Shown piece by piece: positions 34,685 to 44,540 of a stretch of 64,000 bases of DNA (positions within the stretch are counted from its first letter, which is position 1; each line of letters starts with the position of its first letter). The notes beneath the pieces are model-generated. The model made no database searches, was not told where the DNA came from, and saw nothing but the letters and a program-made list of their open reading frames with translations. This DNA is from Asticcacaulis sp. SL142 (GTDB lineage Bacteria > Pseudomonadota > Alphaproteobacteria > Caulobacterales > Caulobacteraceae). The translations under genes and the position numbers were made by a program. The stretch lies in contig NZ_CP113061.1 in assembly GCF_026625745.1 (NCBI RefSeq), forward strand, positions 1,017,501 to 1,081,500. The letters are read 5' to 3'.

Positions 34685-37091
34685 TCAGGCCATATTCCGG
34701 TGTCAGGGTCACCGAAGTGACCTTGGCCACCTGCCCGTCCGTAAACTGCGGGCGCACGCTCGCATCCAGATAAACCTTTGAATCCTCACGCATCGGCATG
34801 ATGGTCAGGGTTAGCGGCTTATCGATTATCCCCGCATAGCGCTTGAGCCCAATCCGCCAGACCTTGCCGTTGTAGAACTCATCGTCGATCAGGCGCGCGC
34901 CAGAGAACAAGCGGGCCACATCGCCTTGGTAGGCAATATCGAGGTACGCATCCGCCACACCGGTCAAGGCATCGGATGGCACTGTGATCGTCCATGCGGC
35001 AGACGCGGCAAAGCTTTCCGGTTCCGGCACTACCGGCGTGTTACGTGGGCCGTAGGTTTTAAGCGGCGGCGCTTTTTGCGCGGGCCTAAGCGGTGTCAGT
35101 TCGACCGTCAGGGTTTTTGCGGGCACCTTGGCCTGATAGACGGTGAAAATGCCGTCCTTTTTGCCGGCTTTCAGCGTCGTATCCCCGGTCGTGGCCTTAT
35201 CGGGCGCCGGATAAATGCTGAAATTAAACTCAGCCTTACCCGTCTGGCGCAGGTCAAACCCGCCGTGATCATTACCAAAGACATGGGCGTCGCTTAACAC
35301 TACATGAGCCTTGCCACCCAGATCAACTCTGGTCAGGTGCTTGGCTTGATCGTCGGTCAACAGCAGGAGGCGCGCGGTTTTACCGTTGGCGGTGGCCTTG
35401 ATCACAGCCCCCGTACCGGCCTTAGTCGAGACAATGCGCAGACCGTCTTTCAGCGCTCCCCCCTTAACCGTCACCTCCGGTCCAAAGGCAAATTCCGGCG
35501 CGATATCGCCGCTGCGGGCAAAGATATAGAGGTCGCCCTCACCGTCCGCGATTTTTGTAACCGGCTGGGCTGACGCCCACAGCAGATTGATGCCTGACAG
35601 GTCGAAATTGACCGGCCACATAAAATTATCGCCGCTTTTGATATCGACACCGGCTGATGGCAGGGTCACGGTCTTACCGTTAAGCTTGACCTCAAACCGC
35701 ACGTCTTTGTGTGCGGCCATATCGTACTGACGGACATAGTTGTTGACGAACACAAAACCCGACTGACCATTCCCCCGAAACGACCAGCGCAGGGTTTTGA
35801 GATCATCCGAACCGGTCGGTTGCGCGACGGGCGCGTAAGCATGGGTCGGCGCCACCCGATCGCCAAACGCCTCAAGGAAATAGTGGATCGGTTTCAACTG
35901 GTTCAGCACCGGATGGGCCTGACCGTACTGGCCCAACGGCGCCTGAAAATCATAGCCTAACTTAGCCATATCGTTGAAGCCGCCGGTGGCCACGGTTTCT
36001 TCGCGGGTCGGTGACCCCGGTGGGTTCTGACCGCCCTGAAACATATAATAGCCCATCAGATTCACACCTGAGCCGATCTTGGTCAGGGTCATTTTCGAGA
36101 TATCATCAGGCTTTATAATCGGTCTGCGCCGGTACATCGTCGGCACCCCGCCGCCATACTCCGCCCCGAAAAACGGCGTGATGTCGGTGTCGCGCCCGCC
36201 ATCGTCTTGGGTGGAGGTCGAGCCCTGCGCCCCTAGTCCTTTTTCATTGCGCACGCCAAACTGGAACATGTAGCTCGATTTCGGCGGCAGGATGGTGGCA
36301 GATGCCGACCAAGGCTCATCGACGTATGAGCCGAACACCGGAATGACCTCACCACGCGGGAACAGGGCATTGTCCCAACCCGTCACCGAATAGAGCGGCA
36401 CATCCAGCCCGACCTTGAGCGCGATTTCTTTGAGTTTTGAGATATGGTCGCGGCCTTGAAGATAACCATTGCGGTTATACTCGTTTTCCAACTGCACGCC
36501 GATGACCGGCCCGCCGTCCTTCCACAGCAGGCCCTTCGATTGTTCAGCGACCTTACCGTAAAACGCTTCGACGTAGGACAAATAGGTCGGATCGTTAGAC
36601 CGCGTCGGCACCGAATCAACCACCCAGTCAGGAATGCCGCCAAAGCGTACCTCGGCATGGACCCACGGGCCGGGCCTCAAATACGCATAAAGCCCATGCT
36701 TCTGGCACAACTCGATAAAGGCGCGCAGATCAAGGTCGCCCTCCCAATCGGACTGACCAGCCTGTTCTTCGTGGTGCTGCCAGATGACGTAGGTCGCGAT
36801 GACATTGACGCCCGCCGCCTTCATTTTCAGGAGTTGCTCCTCCCAATAGGCGCGCGGAAAACGGCTGTAGTGAAATTCGCCCATGACCGGTACGACGGGC
36901 TTGCCGCCAATCATCAGGTACTGATTATTGACGGAAATGACGGTGCCATCAGGTGCACGGTTCGCCCCCATCTTCAGCGTGCCCTCGACCGGTGCCAGGG
37001 GTGGTGCACTGGCATCCAGCGTCAGGGTTTCGGCGCTTGCGCCCCCCGCCAAGGCCCAAACCATTGCACTGATCGCCGCGGATGCCTTCAT
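34671..37091 (-). CDS. Secreted GH35 beta-galactosidase
   Basis: The 806-residue product has a signal peptide (to A-S-A near residue 20). The GH35 catalytic barrel follows: G-E-F-H-Y-S-R-F-P near residue 71, the acid/base Glu in Q-L-E-N-E-Y near residue 203, and the nucleophile Glu in F-F-G-A-E-Y-G-G near residue 315. The C-terminal 400 residues form beta domains with a jelly-roll-like end. It should cleave terminal beta-galactosyl residues from plant polysaccharides in the periplasm or outside. The gene stands apart from the TonB receptor but may serve the same carbohydrate use. Confidence 0.92.
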   Translation of the reverse strand: MKASAAISAMVWALAGGASAETLTLDASAPPLAPVEGTLKMGANRAPDGTVISVNNQYLMIGGKPVVPVMGEFHYSRFPRAYWEEQLLKMKAAGVNVIATYVIWQHHEEQAGQSDWEGDLDLRAFIELCQKHGLYAYLRPGPWVHAEVRFGGIPDWVVDSVPTRSNDPTYLSYVEAFYGKVAEQSKGLLWKDGGPVIGVQLENEYNRNGYLQGRDHISKLKEIALKVGLDVPLYSVTGWDNALFPRGEVIPVFGSYVDEPWSASATILPPKSSYMFQFGVRNEKGLGAQGSTSTQDDGGRDTDITPFFGAEYGGGVPTMYRRRPIIKPDDISKMTLTKIGSGVNLMGYYMFQGGQNPPGSPTREETVATGGFNDMAKLGYDFQAPLGQYGQAHPVLNQLKPIHYFLEAFGDRVAPTHAYAPVAQPTGSDDLKTLRWSFRGNGQSGFVFVNNYVRQYDMAAHKDVRFEVKLNGKTVTLPSAGVDIKSGDNFMWPVNFDLSGINLLWASAQPVTKIADGEGDLYIFARSGDIAPEFAFGPEVTVKGGALKDGLRIVSTKAGTGAVIKATANGKTARLLLLTDDQAKHLTRVDLGGKAHVVLSDAHVFGNDHGGFDLRQTGKAEFNFSIYPAPDKATTGDTTLKAGKKDGIFTVYQAKVPAKTLTVELTPLRPAQKAPPLKTYGPRNTPVVPEPESFAASAAWTITVPSDALTGVADAYLDIAYQGDVARLFSGARLIDDEFYNGKVWRIGLKRYAGIIDKPLTLTIMPMREDSKVYLDASVRPQFTDGQVAKVTSVTLTPEYGLTIMP

Positions 37092-37262
37092 GTCCCTGCT
37101 CCTGTTTAGTTTTCACCTTTATGGGCCGGATTACGGAGCAGATGCAATCATTTATAATCACGACCAGACACAAAAAAGCGTGCTGTGGCCCAGGTTGGCG
37201 TCGATGGTCGGGTCGGTACGCACCGGCTTTGCCAAGGATATCATCGGCATGGCGCAGGCGTT

Positions 37263-37301
37263 AGAGTACAGTTCCGATCCAATCAGATCGGGACGTGCTC
37301 T
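37263..37301. repeat. Imperfect intergenic palindrome overlapping a MarR gene stop
   Basis: The arms AGAGTACAGTTCCGATC (from 37263) and GATCGGGACGTGCTCT (37286-37301) pair with few mismatches around a 6-nt loop. The sequence looks like a mobile-type intergenic repeat found in related bacteria. The right arm contains most of the stop codon of the MarR gene on the minus strand, so the repeat has set or replaced that gene's end. Confidence 0.65.
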
Positions 37302-37809
37302 AGGCGGCGCTGGCCTGCTTGAAGTCGGTAGGCAAATGGGCTGAAAACGCCTCAGCGTCATCGTCAGCGGCCTCAGCCGGGGCTAGCTTTTTTAGCAACT
37401 CACACAGGCGGCGCACCTCATCACGCGTCAATCCGGCAATCAGCACCGCTTCGCGGTCGCGCGCTACCGGCACAGTGTCTTCAAATTTGTGACGGCCCGC
37501 TTCCGTTAGAAACAGGTCATAGGCGCGGTAGTCACCTTCGCAGAATTGGCGGCTGACAAAGCGCTTCTTGCGCAGGCTGGTAATGGCGCGCCAAGCAACC
37601 ACCTTTTCCACACCAACGCCCGCCGCGATGGCTTTTTGCGGCACGCGCCCGTGAGCGCTCAGCATCGCCAGGATACGCCATTCGGTGGCGGTCAGCCCGT
37701 GAGCGTCATGAGCCGCCGCGGCAATAGCCGACACCATCTCAGACAATTGCTCAATATTATGCGGTAAATAGGCGCTGTATTCCGGCAATCCCTGGCGCAT
37801 GACACTCAA
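37300..37809 (-). CDS. MarR family transcriptional regulator
   Basis: The 169-residue product has a MarR winged helix: L-T-A-T-E-W-R-I-L-A-M-L near residue 40, a helix-turn-helix (K-A-I-A-A-G-V-G-V-E-K-V-V-A-W-R-A-I) and a wing with D-Y-R-A-Y-D-L-F-L-T-E-A-G. It is divergent from the EamA exporter gene, the usual layout for a regulator of a neighbouring transporter. The AT-rich 243-bp gap between them holds the likely operator. The C-terminal extension is Ala-rich and ends in the palindromic repeat. Confidence 0.88.
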   Translation of the reverse strand: MSVMRQGLPEYSAYLPHNIEQLSEMVSAIAAAAHDAHGLTATEWRILAMLSAHGRVPQKAIAAGVGVEKVVAWRAITSLRKKRFVSRQFCEGDYRAYDLFLTEAGRHKFEDTVPVARDREAVLIAGLTRDEVRRLCELLKKLAPAEAADDDAEAFSAHLPTDFKQASAA

Positions 37810-38052
37810 TCCCTTTTCATCATGAGCATAACATGACTAACGGCAAAATATCACCCCCAAACGATGAATGATTACGCATTGCCGCATGATTTTTTCCATA
37901 AACCTACCCGATACGGAATTTTTCACCCTAAATCAAATATAGAATATGGTATACAATAAAATATCATCCGCGACTAAATTTTCCGTGAACCCCGTGCTAA
38001 GACGTCAATTAAGGCAAGAAATTTCGCCGGACCGCCCCTATCATTTTTTGCC

Positions 38053-39084
38053 ATGCCGACATCAGACTCGCAAACGCCCGATATTACCTCTGTCGCCCCG
38101 CCACATGCCGGCCTGGTGCAGGCGCGAACGTCACCTGCTATCTGGGGCCCGATGTCGGGCATAGCCGCCATGATCATCGTCATCGCCGTCTGGACAGGCT
38201 TTAGTTTATCCGCGCGCGGCCTTAGCCATCTGAACCTGACGCCTGCCGATGCGGCTCTGGTCCGGTTTGGCCTGCCGGCCCTGCTGTTCCTGCCCTTGCT
38301 GAAATCACGCTGGCCCCACATCCGCCGCGCCCCTTTAAGCGCCGTCCTGTCGGTGTTCGCCGGGGGTGGCCTGCCGTTTTACCTGATCGCCGTTAAGGGG
38401 GCGACCCTGACCTCTGCCGCCCTGTCGGCCGCACTGATCCCCGGCGGCAGCGTCCTGATTGTCAGCCTGTTTCAAACCATAGGCGCGCGCTCAAAAATGT
38501 CCGTCCCGGTCATCACGGGGTTCGCCCTGATCGCCTGCGGCCTGCTGGCAGTCACCATGGTCAGCGGCCTGAATACGGGCATCACCGCCCTGTCGCCGCT
38601 GGGTACGGCACTTGTGTTTGCCGCTGGGGCGCTGTGGGCTCTGTTTACCCTGTCGGTGCGCCAAACCGGCCTCGATGCGATCGGCGTGTCCCTGGTGCAG
38701 TGCCTGCCGTCTCTGGCCGCTCTGGCGGTTCTGTCGAGCTTGGGCTACGCCCCCATTCGTCTGGGCCTGCATAATATTGTATCGGCCTGGCCATTCATAC
38801 TGGCGCACGGTCTTGGCACCGGGCTGATGGCAGGCCTGTGCTACGCCTTCGCGATCCGCAAGCTGGGCGCGGTGCAAGCCTCAGCGCTGGGGTCGCTGTC
38901 ACCGGCCGTCACGGCCGTCTGCGCGGGCCTCTTCCTGGGAGAACCGCTGACGCCATTGCTGTTAACCGGGGCGGCCCTGGTCTCGGCAGGTGTTATCCTA
39001 CTCAATCTAAAAGCTTCGAAAACCCACGCAAATCCCCCCGCTCAAGCCATTAAAAAATCGGCCGCCACCCTTCATAATTTTTAA
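38053..39084 (+). CDS. EamA/DMT family transporter
   Basis: The 343-residue protein has ten hydrophobic helices in two EamA repeats, the first after a 30-residue polar leader. It belongs to the drug/metabolite exporters such as RhaT- and YdcZ-like proteins; the substrate is unknown. It is divergent from a MarR gene. A closer start at M36 or M39 would drop the polar leader, so the start is not certain. Confidence 0.88.
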   Translation: MPTSDSQTPDITSVAPPHAGLVQARTSPAIWGPMSGIAAMIIVIAVWTGFSLSARGLSHLNLTPADAALVRFGLPALLFLPLLKSRWPHIRRAPLSAVLSVFAGGGLPFYLIAVKGATLTSAALSAALIPGGSVLIVSLFQTIGARSKMSVPVITGFALIACGLLAVTMVSGLNTGITALSPLGTALVFAAGALWALFTLSVRQTGLDAIGVSLVQCLPSLAALAVLSSLGYAPIRLGLHNIVSAWPFILAHGLGTGLMAGLCYAFAIRKLGAVQASALGSLSPAVTAVCAGLFLGEPLTPLLLTGAALVSAGVILLNLKASKTHANPPAQAIKKSAATLHNF

Positions 39085-39531
39085 CGCCACCGTCAATTCA
39101 TAATACAAATATGGCCAAACTCAGGCCAATACGCGGTTACCAAACCGTTATATTGTAAGATAAATCAGCCTCATTTGACGCATTGGTCAATTTTTTGTCG
39201 CAATTTTACAACATTGCGCCCCAAAGCGCTTTCACCTGCGCAAAATTGTATCGACAGTGTTTTACAATGATAACGTTGTCATGATAGCGGTAACGAAGAG
39301 GCAGTCCGAACGAGTCACGATGATGCGTTCCAAAATAAGCTGCCAAGGGAAGGAAACGGCTTAGGGCAAAAGTCCAGGCGTTTTAAACAGACTAGATACC
39401 GAAAATTCCAACATGGGATTTTTGAGTACAGAGATACGCGTCCGCCTTAGATCGGACCGCGCATAGCGCTGCCAAGTACATGGCAGCCCTTTAGTAGTTG
39501 CGTATAAAAAACAAAGCTGGAAGGAAGCGAA
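39085..39531. other. Long AT-rich promoter and leader region of the TonB receptor gene
   Basis: This 447-bp stretch has no gene. It contains operator-like palindromes at 39267-39295, an AT-rich section around 39170-39220 that could hold a promoter, and a long untranslated leader ending in GGAAGGAAGCG before ATG 39532. Confidence 0.6.
39267..39295. promoter_or_regulatory. LacI-type operator-like palindromes upstream of the TonB receptor
   Basis: The 16-bp sequence ATGATAACGTTGTCAT at 39267-39282 is an inverted repeat around AACGTT with one mismatched pair. It is followed at once by TGATAGCGGTAACG (39282-39295), which resembles the same half-sites. AACGTT-centred palindromes are typical of LacI/GalR family repressors, which often control sugar-linked TonB receptors in Caulobacter and Xanthomonas. 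No LacI gene is in the window. Confidence 0.55.
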
Positions 39532-42500
39532 ATGAACACTACAAAATCTAACCGGGGATTGAAACGGGCGGTACGGGCAGCGGTGCTCTGCAGTGCCTCG
39601 ACCCTCGCCCTCGTGGCCAGTGGCGCGTATGCGCAGGACGCGGCCCCTGCAACGACAAGCGCTGAAGACGTTGAAACCGTTATCGTCACCGGCGTGCGCG
39701 GGTCTTTGCAGCGCTCCATGAACATCAAGCGCAACGCCATCGGCGTGGTTGATGCGATCTCGGCCGAAGATATCGGCAAATATCCCGACACCAACCTGGC
39801 TGAATCGATTCAGCGCATCTCCGGCGTATCGATCAACCGCATCAACGGCGAAGGCTCCGAAGTGACCGTGCGCGGTTTCGGTCCGGGCTTTAACCTGACC
39901 ACTCTGAACGGTCGCGTTATGCCTTCGGCGAACATCGCCGTGGTGGGTCAGGACAACGACTTTGGCGGCGGCGGCAGCCGTAACTTCGATTTCTCCAACA
40001 TCGCCTCTGATGGCGTGAGCGGCTTTGAAGTCTACAAAACCGGTAAGGCCGATGTGGCTTCGGGCGGTATTGGCGCCACGCTGAACATCAAGACCCTGCG
40101 CCCGATTAACCGCTCTGGCTCAACCGGCAGCATTACGGTCAAGGGGCTGCATGGCGAAAACATGGTCGACGGTAACGACTGGACCCCCGAAGTTTCCGGC
40201 GCCTATAGCTGGGGCAGCGAAGACAAGACCTTTGGCGTCGCCGTATTCGGTTCCTATTCCGAACGTGATGTCGCCACCCGCACCGCCACCCAGAACTCCT
40301 GGAACATTGACTATTTCGCGACCTGCCCTGATGCCAAGCCGAGTTGCTCCCTGTTCCTGCCGAGCGGCAGCGGCCGTCTGCGCTATGACACCGGCGGCAA
40401 TCTTTTGTCGACCATCACCAACCGTCCGCCCGACGGTGCACAGGTGTCTTACGGCAACGACAGCCGCTATCAGTTGAACGACGCCCATACCGAGCGCACA
40501 AACCTTCAGGCTACCGTTCAGTGGCGTCCGGCTGAAAACTGGCTGTTCACGGCGGATGCCCTGTATGCCGAAAACAAAGCGACCGAAAACCGCTCCGACG
40601 CCGGCAACTGGTTCAACCGTCCGTTCGATCAGGTTGTGTTTGAACAAGGCGCCTCCGGCATCTACAACGCCGTCTTCATGCAGGAAAATCTGTCCGGTGT
40701 GAAGGACATGGGCTTTGAACAGGCTCTGCGCGGTGTTAATGACAAATTGACTTCCTACGGCCTGAACGCCGAATGGAACATCAACGACAGCATGACCCTG
40801 TCTCTGGACGCCCATAGCTCCAAGGCCGAAGCCCTGCCAGGCAATCCAAACGGCACCACCGCCGTGCTGATCGCCTTGGGCGCGCCAGTGATCGCCTCTC
40901 ACTCGGTTGATTATCGCGGTGAGATTCCGATCCAGCGTTATGTTATCAACGACGCCCTGCGTGGCAATAACAACGGGGCACTGGATCTCGGAGACCTGGG
41001 TTCACAGGTTGGCCGCATGATCACCAACAGTCAGACGCATAAGATCGATGAGTTCAAAGCTAACTTCCGTTACGACTTTGACAGCGAAAGCCGCTTTGAT
41101 GCCGGTATCGATTTCATAAAGTCCAAGATGGATACGACAACCGGCTCCACCTATCAGGCGCTGGGTGACTGGGGTATTTCCAATCCGGGTGATGTCGCAC
41201 AGTACGCACCGGGTCTGGTTCAGACCTATGATATCGGGGCCATGTTCCAAGACTTTACGCCGGGTGATTCCAGCATAGCCTTCCGCGGTAATGCGCTCGA
41301 TATCTATAACGCCCTTGCCGATGGTTATAACGTGTCCATCCCTACGGCTTCGATCACCGCCAATACGATCGAAGAAGACATCAAGGCCATCTATGGTCAG
41401 TTCCTGATGAAGGGCGACCTTCTGGGTATGTCGGCCACTGTGGTCGCCGGTCTGCGCTATGAAAAGACTGATGTTACGGCTTCGGCACTGCAAAGCATCC
41501 CGACCGCCATTCGCTGGACGGCTGATAACGACACCACAGTCGATTTTGGCAGCGGTGTGGCCACCATCAGTTCTGAATCCAGCTATCATAACTGGCTGCC
41601 GAACCTCGATGTGTCGGTCAATGTCCGTGATGATGTCGTGGCGCGCGCCTCGTTCTCCAAGACGATCGCCCGTCCGTCATTCGGCAACATGTATGCCACC
41701 ACCACCGTCAATGGTCCGCCGCGTCCGACCCTTAACGGTGTCAACCCGACCGCCACCAGTGGCAACCCATCGCTGCTGCCACTGGAATCGAGCAACGTCG
41801 ACTTCTCTGTGGAATGGTACTACGGCCCGTCCAACTATGCCTCGATTGGCTTCTACAACAAGGACATAGCCAACTTCGTGGGTCAGGGCTCGGTTGAGCA
41901 AAGCCTGTTCGATCTGCGTGACCCGTCATCGGGTGCCGCCGGTTCGCGTTCCGGCACGGCAGCGACCGCACTGGCCGCGATTGGTCAGGGCACAACGGAC
42001 GTGAACCTGTTCACCATGACGGCCTTGATCGTCAAGAATAATGGCGACGCGGCTGCCGCAACGACCGAGTATCAGGCTAATTCGACCGGTGGCAATCTGA
42101 ACCAGGCGTTTGTCGACCAGATTCTGGCTCAATATGACATCACCGCTGATGCCAATGACCCGCTGCATACCTTTGTGACCAGCATCCCGGTCAACGACAA
42201 GACCGCGAACCTGTACGGCTTCGAAATGGCCTTCCAGCACTTCTTCGGTGATACCGGCTTTGGGGTCGCGGGCAGCCTGACCACGGTTGATGGCGATGTC
42301 GAATTCGACAACTCTCAGGCGGATACCGACACCGTTCAGTTCCCGCTTCTGGGTCTGTCGGATACCTACAACGTCACCCTGATCTACGATAAGGGGCCGC
42401 TGTCGGGCCGTCTGTCCTATAACTGGCGTGACGAATACATCAGCGGCGCAAACCGCGATGGCACCGCTCACAACCCGACCTATGTCGAAGCTTTCGGCGT

Positions 42501-42669
42501 GGTCGATATGTCGGTAAACTATCAGGTCACCCCAAGCATTCAACTCACGCTTGAGGGCCTTAACCTGACCAAGGAACACATCCGCCAACACGGACGTGAC
42601 AAGGTCAACCTGTACTATGCTCAGGAACTGGATACCCGCTATCAGTTGGGTGTGCGTTACAAGTTCTAA
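39532..42669 (+). CDS. TonB-dependent receptor (Xanthomonas/Caulobacter type)
   Basis: The 1045-residue product has a signal peptide to A-Y-A near residue 33. A TonB box-like V-E-T-V-I-V-T-G-V-R follows near residue 45, then a plug domain (A-E-S-I-Q-R-I-S-G-V-S-I and V-T-V-R-G-F-G-P) and a long beta-barrel ending in aromatic R-Y-K-F, the usual outer-membrane signature. This subfamily imports sugars or other compounds in oligotrophs. The genes downstream (SapC, cupin, halogenase) commonly accompany it. The ligand cannot be read from the sequence. Confidence 0.93.
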   Translation: MNTTKSNRGLKRAVRAAVLCSASTLALVASGAYAQDAAPATTSAEDVETVIVTGVRGSLQRSMNIKRNAIGVVDAISAEDIGKYPDTNLAESIQRISGVSINRINGEGSEVTVRGFGPGFNLTTLNGRVMPSANIAVVGQDNDFGGGGSRNFDFSNIASDGVSGFEVYKTGKADVASGGIGATLNIKTLRPINRSGSTGSITVKGLHGENMVDGNDWTPEVSGAYSWGSEDKTFGVAVFGSYSERDVATRTATQNSWNIDYFATCPDAKPSCSLFLPSGSGRLRYDTGGNLLSTITNRPPDGAQVSYGNDSRYQLNDAHTERTNLQATVQWRPAENWLFTADALYAENKATENRSDAGNWFNRPFDQVVFEQGASGIYNAVFMQENLSGVKDMGFEQALRGVNDKLTSYGLNAEWNINDSMTLSLDAHSSKAEALPGNPNGTTAVLIALGAPVIASHSVDYRGEIPIQRYVINDALRGNNNGALDLGDLGSQVGRMITNSQTHKIDEFKANFRYDFDSESRFDAGIDFIKSKMDTTTGSTYQALGDWGISNPGDVAQYAPGLVQTYDIGAMFQDFTPGDSSIAFRGNALDIYNALADGYNVSIPTASITANTIEEDIKAIYGQFLMKGDLLGMSATVVAGLRYEKTDVTASALQSIPTAIRWTADNDTTVDFGSGVATISSESSYHNWLPNLDVSVNVRDDVVARASFSKTIARPSFGNMYATTTVNGPPRPTLNGVNPTATSGNPSLLPLESSNVDFSVEWYYGPSNYASIGFYNKDIANFVGQGSVEQSLFDLRDPSSGAAGSRSGTAATALAAIGQGTTDVNLFTMTALIVKNNGDAAAATTEYQANSTGGNLNQAFVDQILAQYDITADANDPLHTFVTSIPVNDKTANLYGFEMAFQHFFGDTGFGVAGSLTTVDGDVEFDNSQADTDTVQFPLLGLSDTYNVTLIYDKGPLSGRLSYNWRDEYISGANRDGTAHNPTYVEAFGVVDMSVNYQVTPSIQLTLEGLNLTKEHIRQHGRDKVNLYYAQELDTRYQLGVRYKF

Positions 42670-42690
42670 TCGTGTAGCTTAAACTAATGG

Positions 42691-42722
42691 AAAAGGCCGC
42701 GACGTTTCGCGGCCTTTTCTTT
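42691..42722 (+). terminator. Intrinsic terminator after the TonB receptor gene
   Basis: AAAAGGCCGCGA at 42691-42702 pairs perfectly with TCGCGGCCTTTT at 42707-42718 over a 4-nt loop, followed by CTTTC. It lies 26 bases before the sapC start, so sapC and the genes after it depend on readthrough or on a promoter overlapping this site. Confidence 0.85.
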
Positions 42723-42748
42723 CTTTACTGAACATATAAAGTACCCCC

Positions 42749-43477
42749 ATGAGCCAGCCCGTTCCCATCGACAATGTCGAACACCACGACCTGAAATATG
42801 CCGCTGGCTTTAGTCAGGCCTTTGGCGACAGCGTCAATCAGATCGCCGTGTTTCCCACGGAATTTGCGGACATTCAGCGCGAATATCCGATTTTTTTCCG
42901 CCGCGACGACAAAAACAATTTCTACGCCGTGGCCTTGCTGGGTCTGGATAAGGACGAGAACCTGTTCCTGTCCGACACTGACTGGAACGGGCACTATGTC
43001 CCGGCCATGATCGCCCGAGGCCCGTTCCTGATTGGCTTCAGGGCGCACGATATCGACGGGGAGACCCGCCGTGAGCCGGTGATCCACGCCGATCTTGACC
43101 ATCCCCGTTTCAGCCGCACTGAAGGCGAGCCTCTGTTCCTGCCCCACGGCGGCAATGCCCCGCGTCTGGAGCGCATTACCCGGACGTTGCGCACCATCCA
43201 TACCGGTGCTGAGATCATGCCCGCCATGTTCGCAGCCTTTGAAAGCGCCGGTCTGCTGGCCCCGATTGAGGTCGATATCCGGCTGGATGAGACCACCGTC
43301 TATAAAATCCCTGACCTGTTCGGCATCAGCGCTGAGGCCATGAGCGGCCTTGCGGGTGAGGCGCTGCACGCGCTCAATAAACAAGGCTTTCTGGCGCTGG
43401 CCTTTCAGGCGATGTCGTCGCTTGGCAATATGTCGAAGCTTATTGAAATGAAAAACCGCAAACGCAACCGGACCTAG
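42749..43477 (+). CDS. SapC family protein
   Basis: The 242-residue product matches the SapC family: H-H-D-L-K-Y near the start, I-F-F-R-R-D near residue 48, and a central N-L-F-L-S-D-T-D-W-N-G-H-Y-V-P block. Related proteins occur in S-layer export and, in Caulobacter and Xanthomonas, next to TonB receptors and tryptophan-halogenase-like genes. No signal peptide is visible, so it is probably cytoplasmic. The function here is unknown; context links it to the cupin and the halogenase. Confidence 0.88.
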   Translation: MSQPVPIDNVEHHDLKYAAGFSQAFGDSVNQIAVFPTEFADIQREYPIFFRRDDKNNFYAVALLGLDKDENLFLSDTDWNGHYVPAMIARGPFLIGFRAHDIDGETRREPVIHADLDHPRFSRTEGEPLFLPHGGNAPRLERITRTLRTIHTGAEIMPAMFAAFESAGLLAPIEVDIRLDETTVYKIPDLFGISAEAMSGLAGEALHALNKQGFLALAFQAMSSLGNMSKLIEMKNRKRNRT

Positions 43478-43484
43478 TGTCACC

Positions 43485-44528
43485 ATGCCCGACACCGCCC
43501 TGCCCCCCACGGCCAAGCCTCTGATTCTCAACGGTATCGCGCCGGGTGATATCCCCTATGATGAGCTGATGGCCGGGCAACGGCCGGTGATCCTGAAAGG
43601 CGTGGCGAAGGACTGGCCTCTGGTGCAGGCGGGCCGCACCAGCCCCAAAGCCGTGATGGATGACCTGCTGCGCTATTATCAGGGCCGTCCGGTGACCGGC
43701 TATACCGGCGCCCACGCGATGGGCGGGCGCTTCTTTTACAATGACGATATGTCCGCCCTGAACTTTAAGGGCGAGAGGGTCGCGCTGGAGGCGTTTCTCA
43801 AGCAAATTCATGACCACCTCGACGACCCCACCCCGCCGTCGTTCTATATCGGCTCAACCGATCTGGGCCTTTATCTGCCGGGCTTACGCGATGACAATGA
43901 CCTGATCCTGAACCACGACATGTTCGAAGCCAACCCGCCGCTGGCCAGCATCTGGATCGGCAACCGCACCACCGCCACCTGTCACTTTGATATGTCGCAT
44001 AATCTGGCGGTGTGCGTGGCGGGTAAGCGCCGCTTTACCCTGTTTCCGCCGGATCAGGTTCACAACCTCTATCCCGGCCCGCTGGAGCCGACCCCCGGCG
44101 GGCAGGTCGTCAGCATGGTTGATTTCCGCAATCCGGATCATGAGCGTTTCCCGCGCTTTCGTGAGGCCCTGGCGCAGGCTCAGGTCGCTGATATGGAACC
44201 CGGCGATGTGCTGTTCTATCCGGCGCTTTGGTGGCACCATGTCGAGGCGCTGGAGCCCTTCAACATCCTGATAAACTACTGGTGGAATACGTCACCCGCC
44301 TTCATGGATACGCCGTGGACGACGCTGCTGCACGGGATGCTCAGCCTGCGCGATCGGCCTGAGCCTGAAAAGGCGGCCTGGCGCGAACTGTTCGACTACT
44401 ACATCTTTGGCCCGGCCGACGTTCCTGCTGCCCATCTGCCAGAGGCGGTGCGCGGCGCTCTGGCCCCACTCGATACCCTGACGGCGCGGCGCCTGCGGGC
44501 GCAGATACTCCAGAAACTGAACCGATAA
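43485..44528 (+). CDS. Cupin-like (JmjC-type) 2-oxoglutarate dioxygenase-like protein
   Basis: The 347-residue product has the cupin-8 fold marks: the metal ligands H-F-D at about residues 167-169, F-T-L-F-P-P after them, and a later H-H-V in L-F-Y-P-A-L-W-W-H-H-V near residue 250. The Fe(II) site (HxD...H) is complete, so hydroxylation of a protein or small molecule is likely. It lies seven bases after sapC and is the usual partner of the halogenase. The N-terminal start at ATG 43485 is the best choice. Confidence 0.88.
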   Translation: MPDTALPPTAKPLILNGIAPGDIPYDELMAGQRPVILKGVAKDWPLVQAGRTSPKAVMDDLLRYYQGRPVTGYTGAHAMGGRFFYNDDMSALNFKGERVALEAFLKQIHDHLDDPTPPSFYIGSTDLGLYLPGLRDDNDLILNHDMFEANPPLASIWIGNRTTATCHFDMSHNLAVCVAGKRRFTLFPPDQVHNLYPGPLEPTPGGQVVSMVDFRNPDHERFPRFREALAQAQVADMEPGDVLFYPALWWHHVEALEPFNILINYWWNTSPAFMDTPWTTLLHGMLSLRDRPEPEKAAWRELFDYYIFGPADVPAAHLPEAVRGALAPLDTLTARRLRAQILQKLNR

Positions 44529-44540
44529 CGCAGGTGTCCC

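Noticed and set aside
40120-40902. Long minus-strand ORF of 260 residues inside the TonB receptor gene
   Set aside because: It is an antisense shadow of GC-rich coding sequence. The plus-strand frame has clear receptor domains, and the shadow has no recognisable domain or start signal.
42725-43531. Minus-strand ORF of 268 residues over sapC
   Set aside because: SapC motifs on the plus strand are clear. The reverse frame is a shadow.
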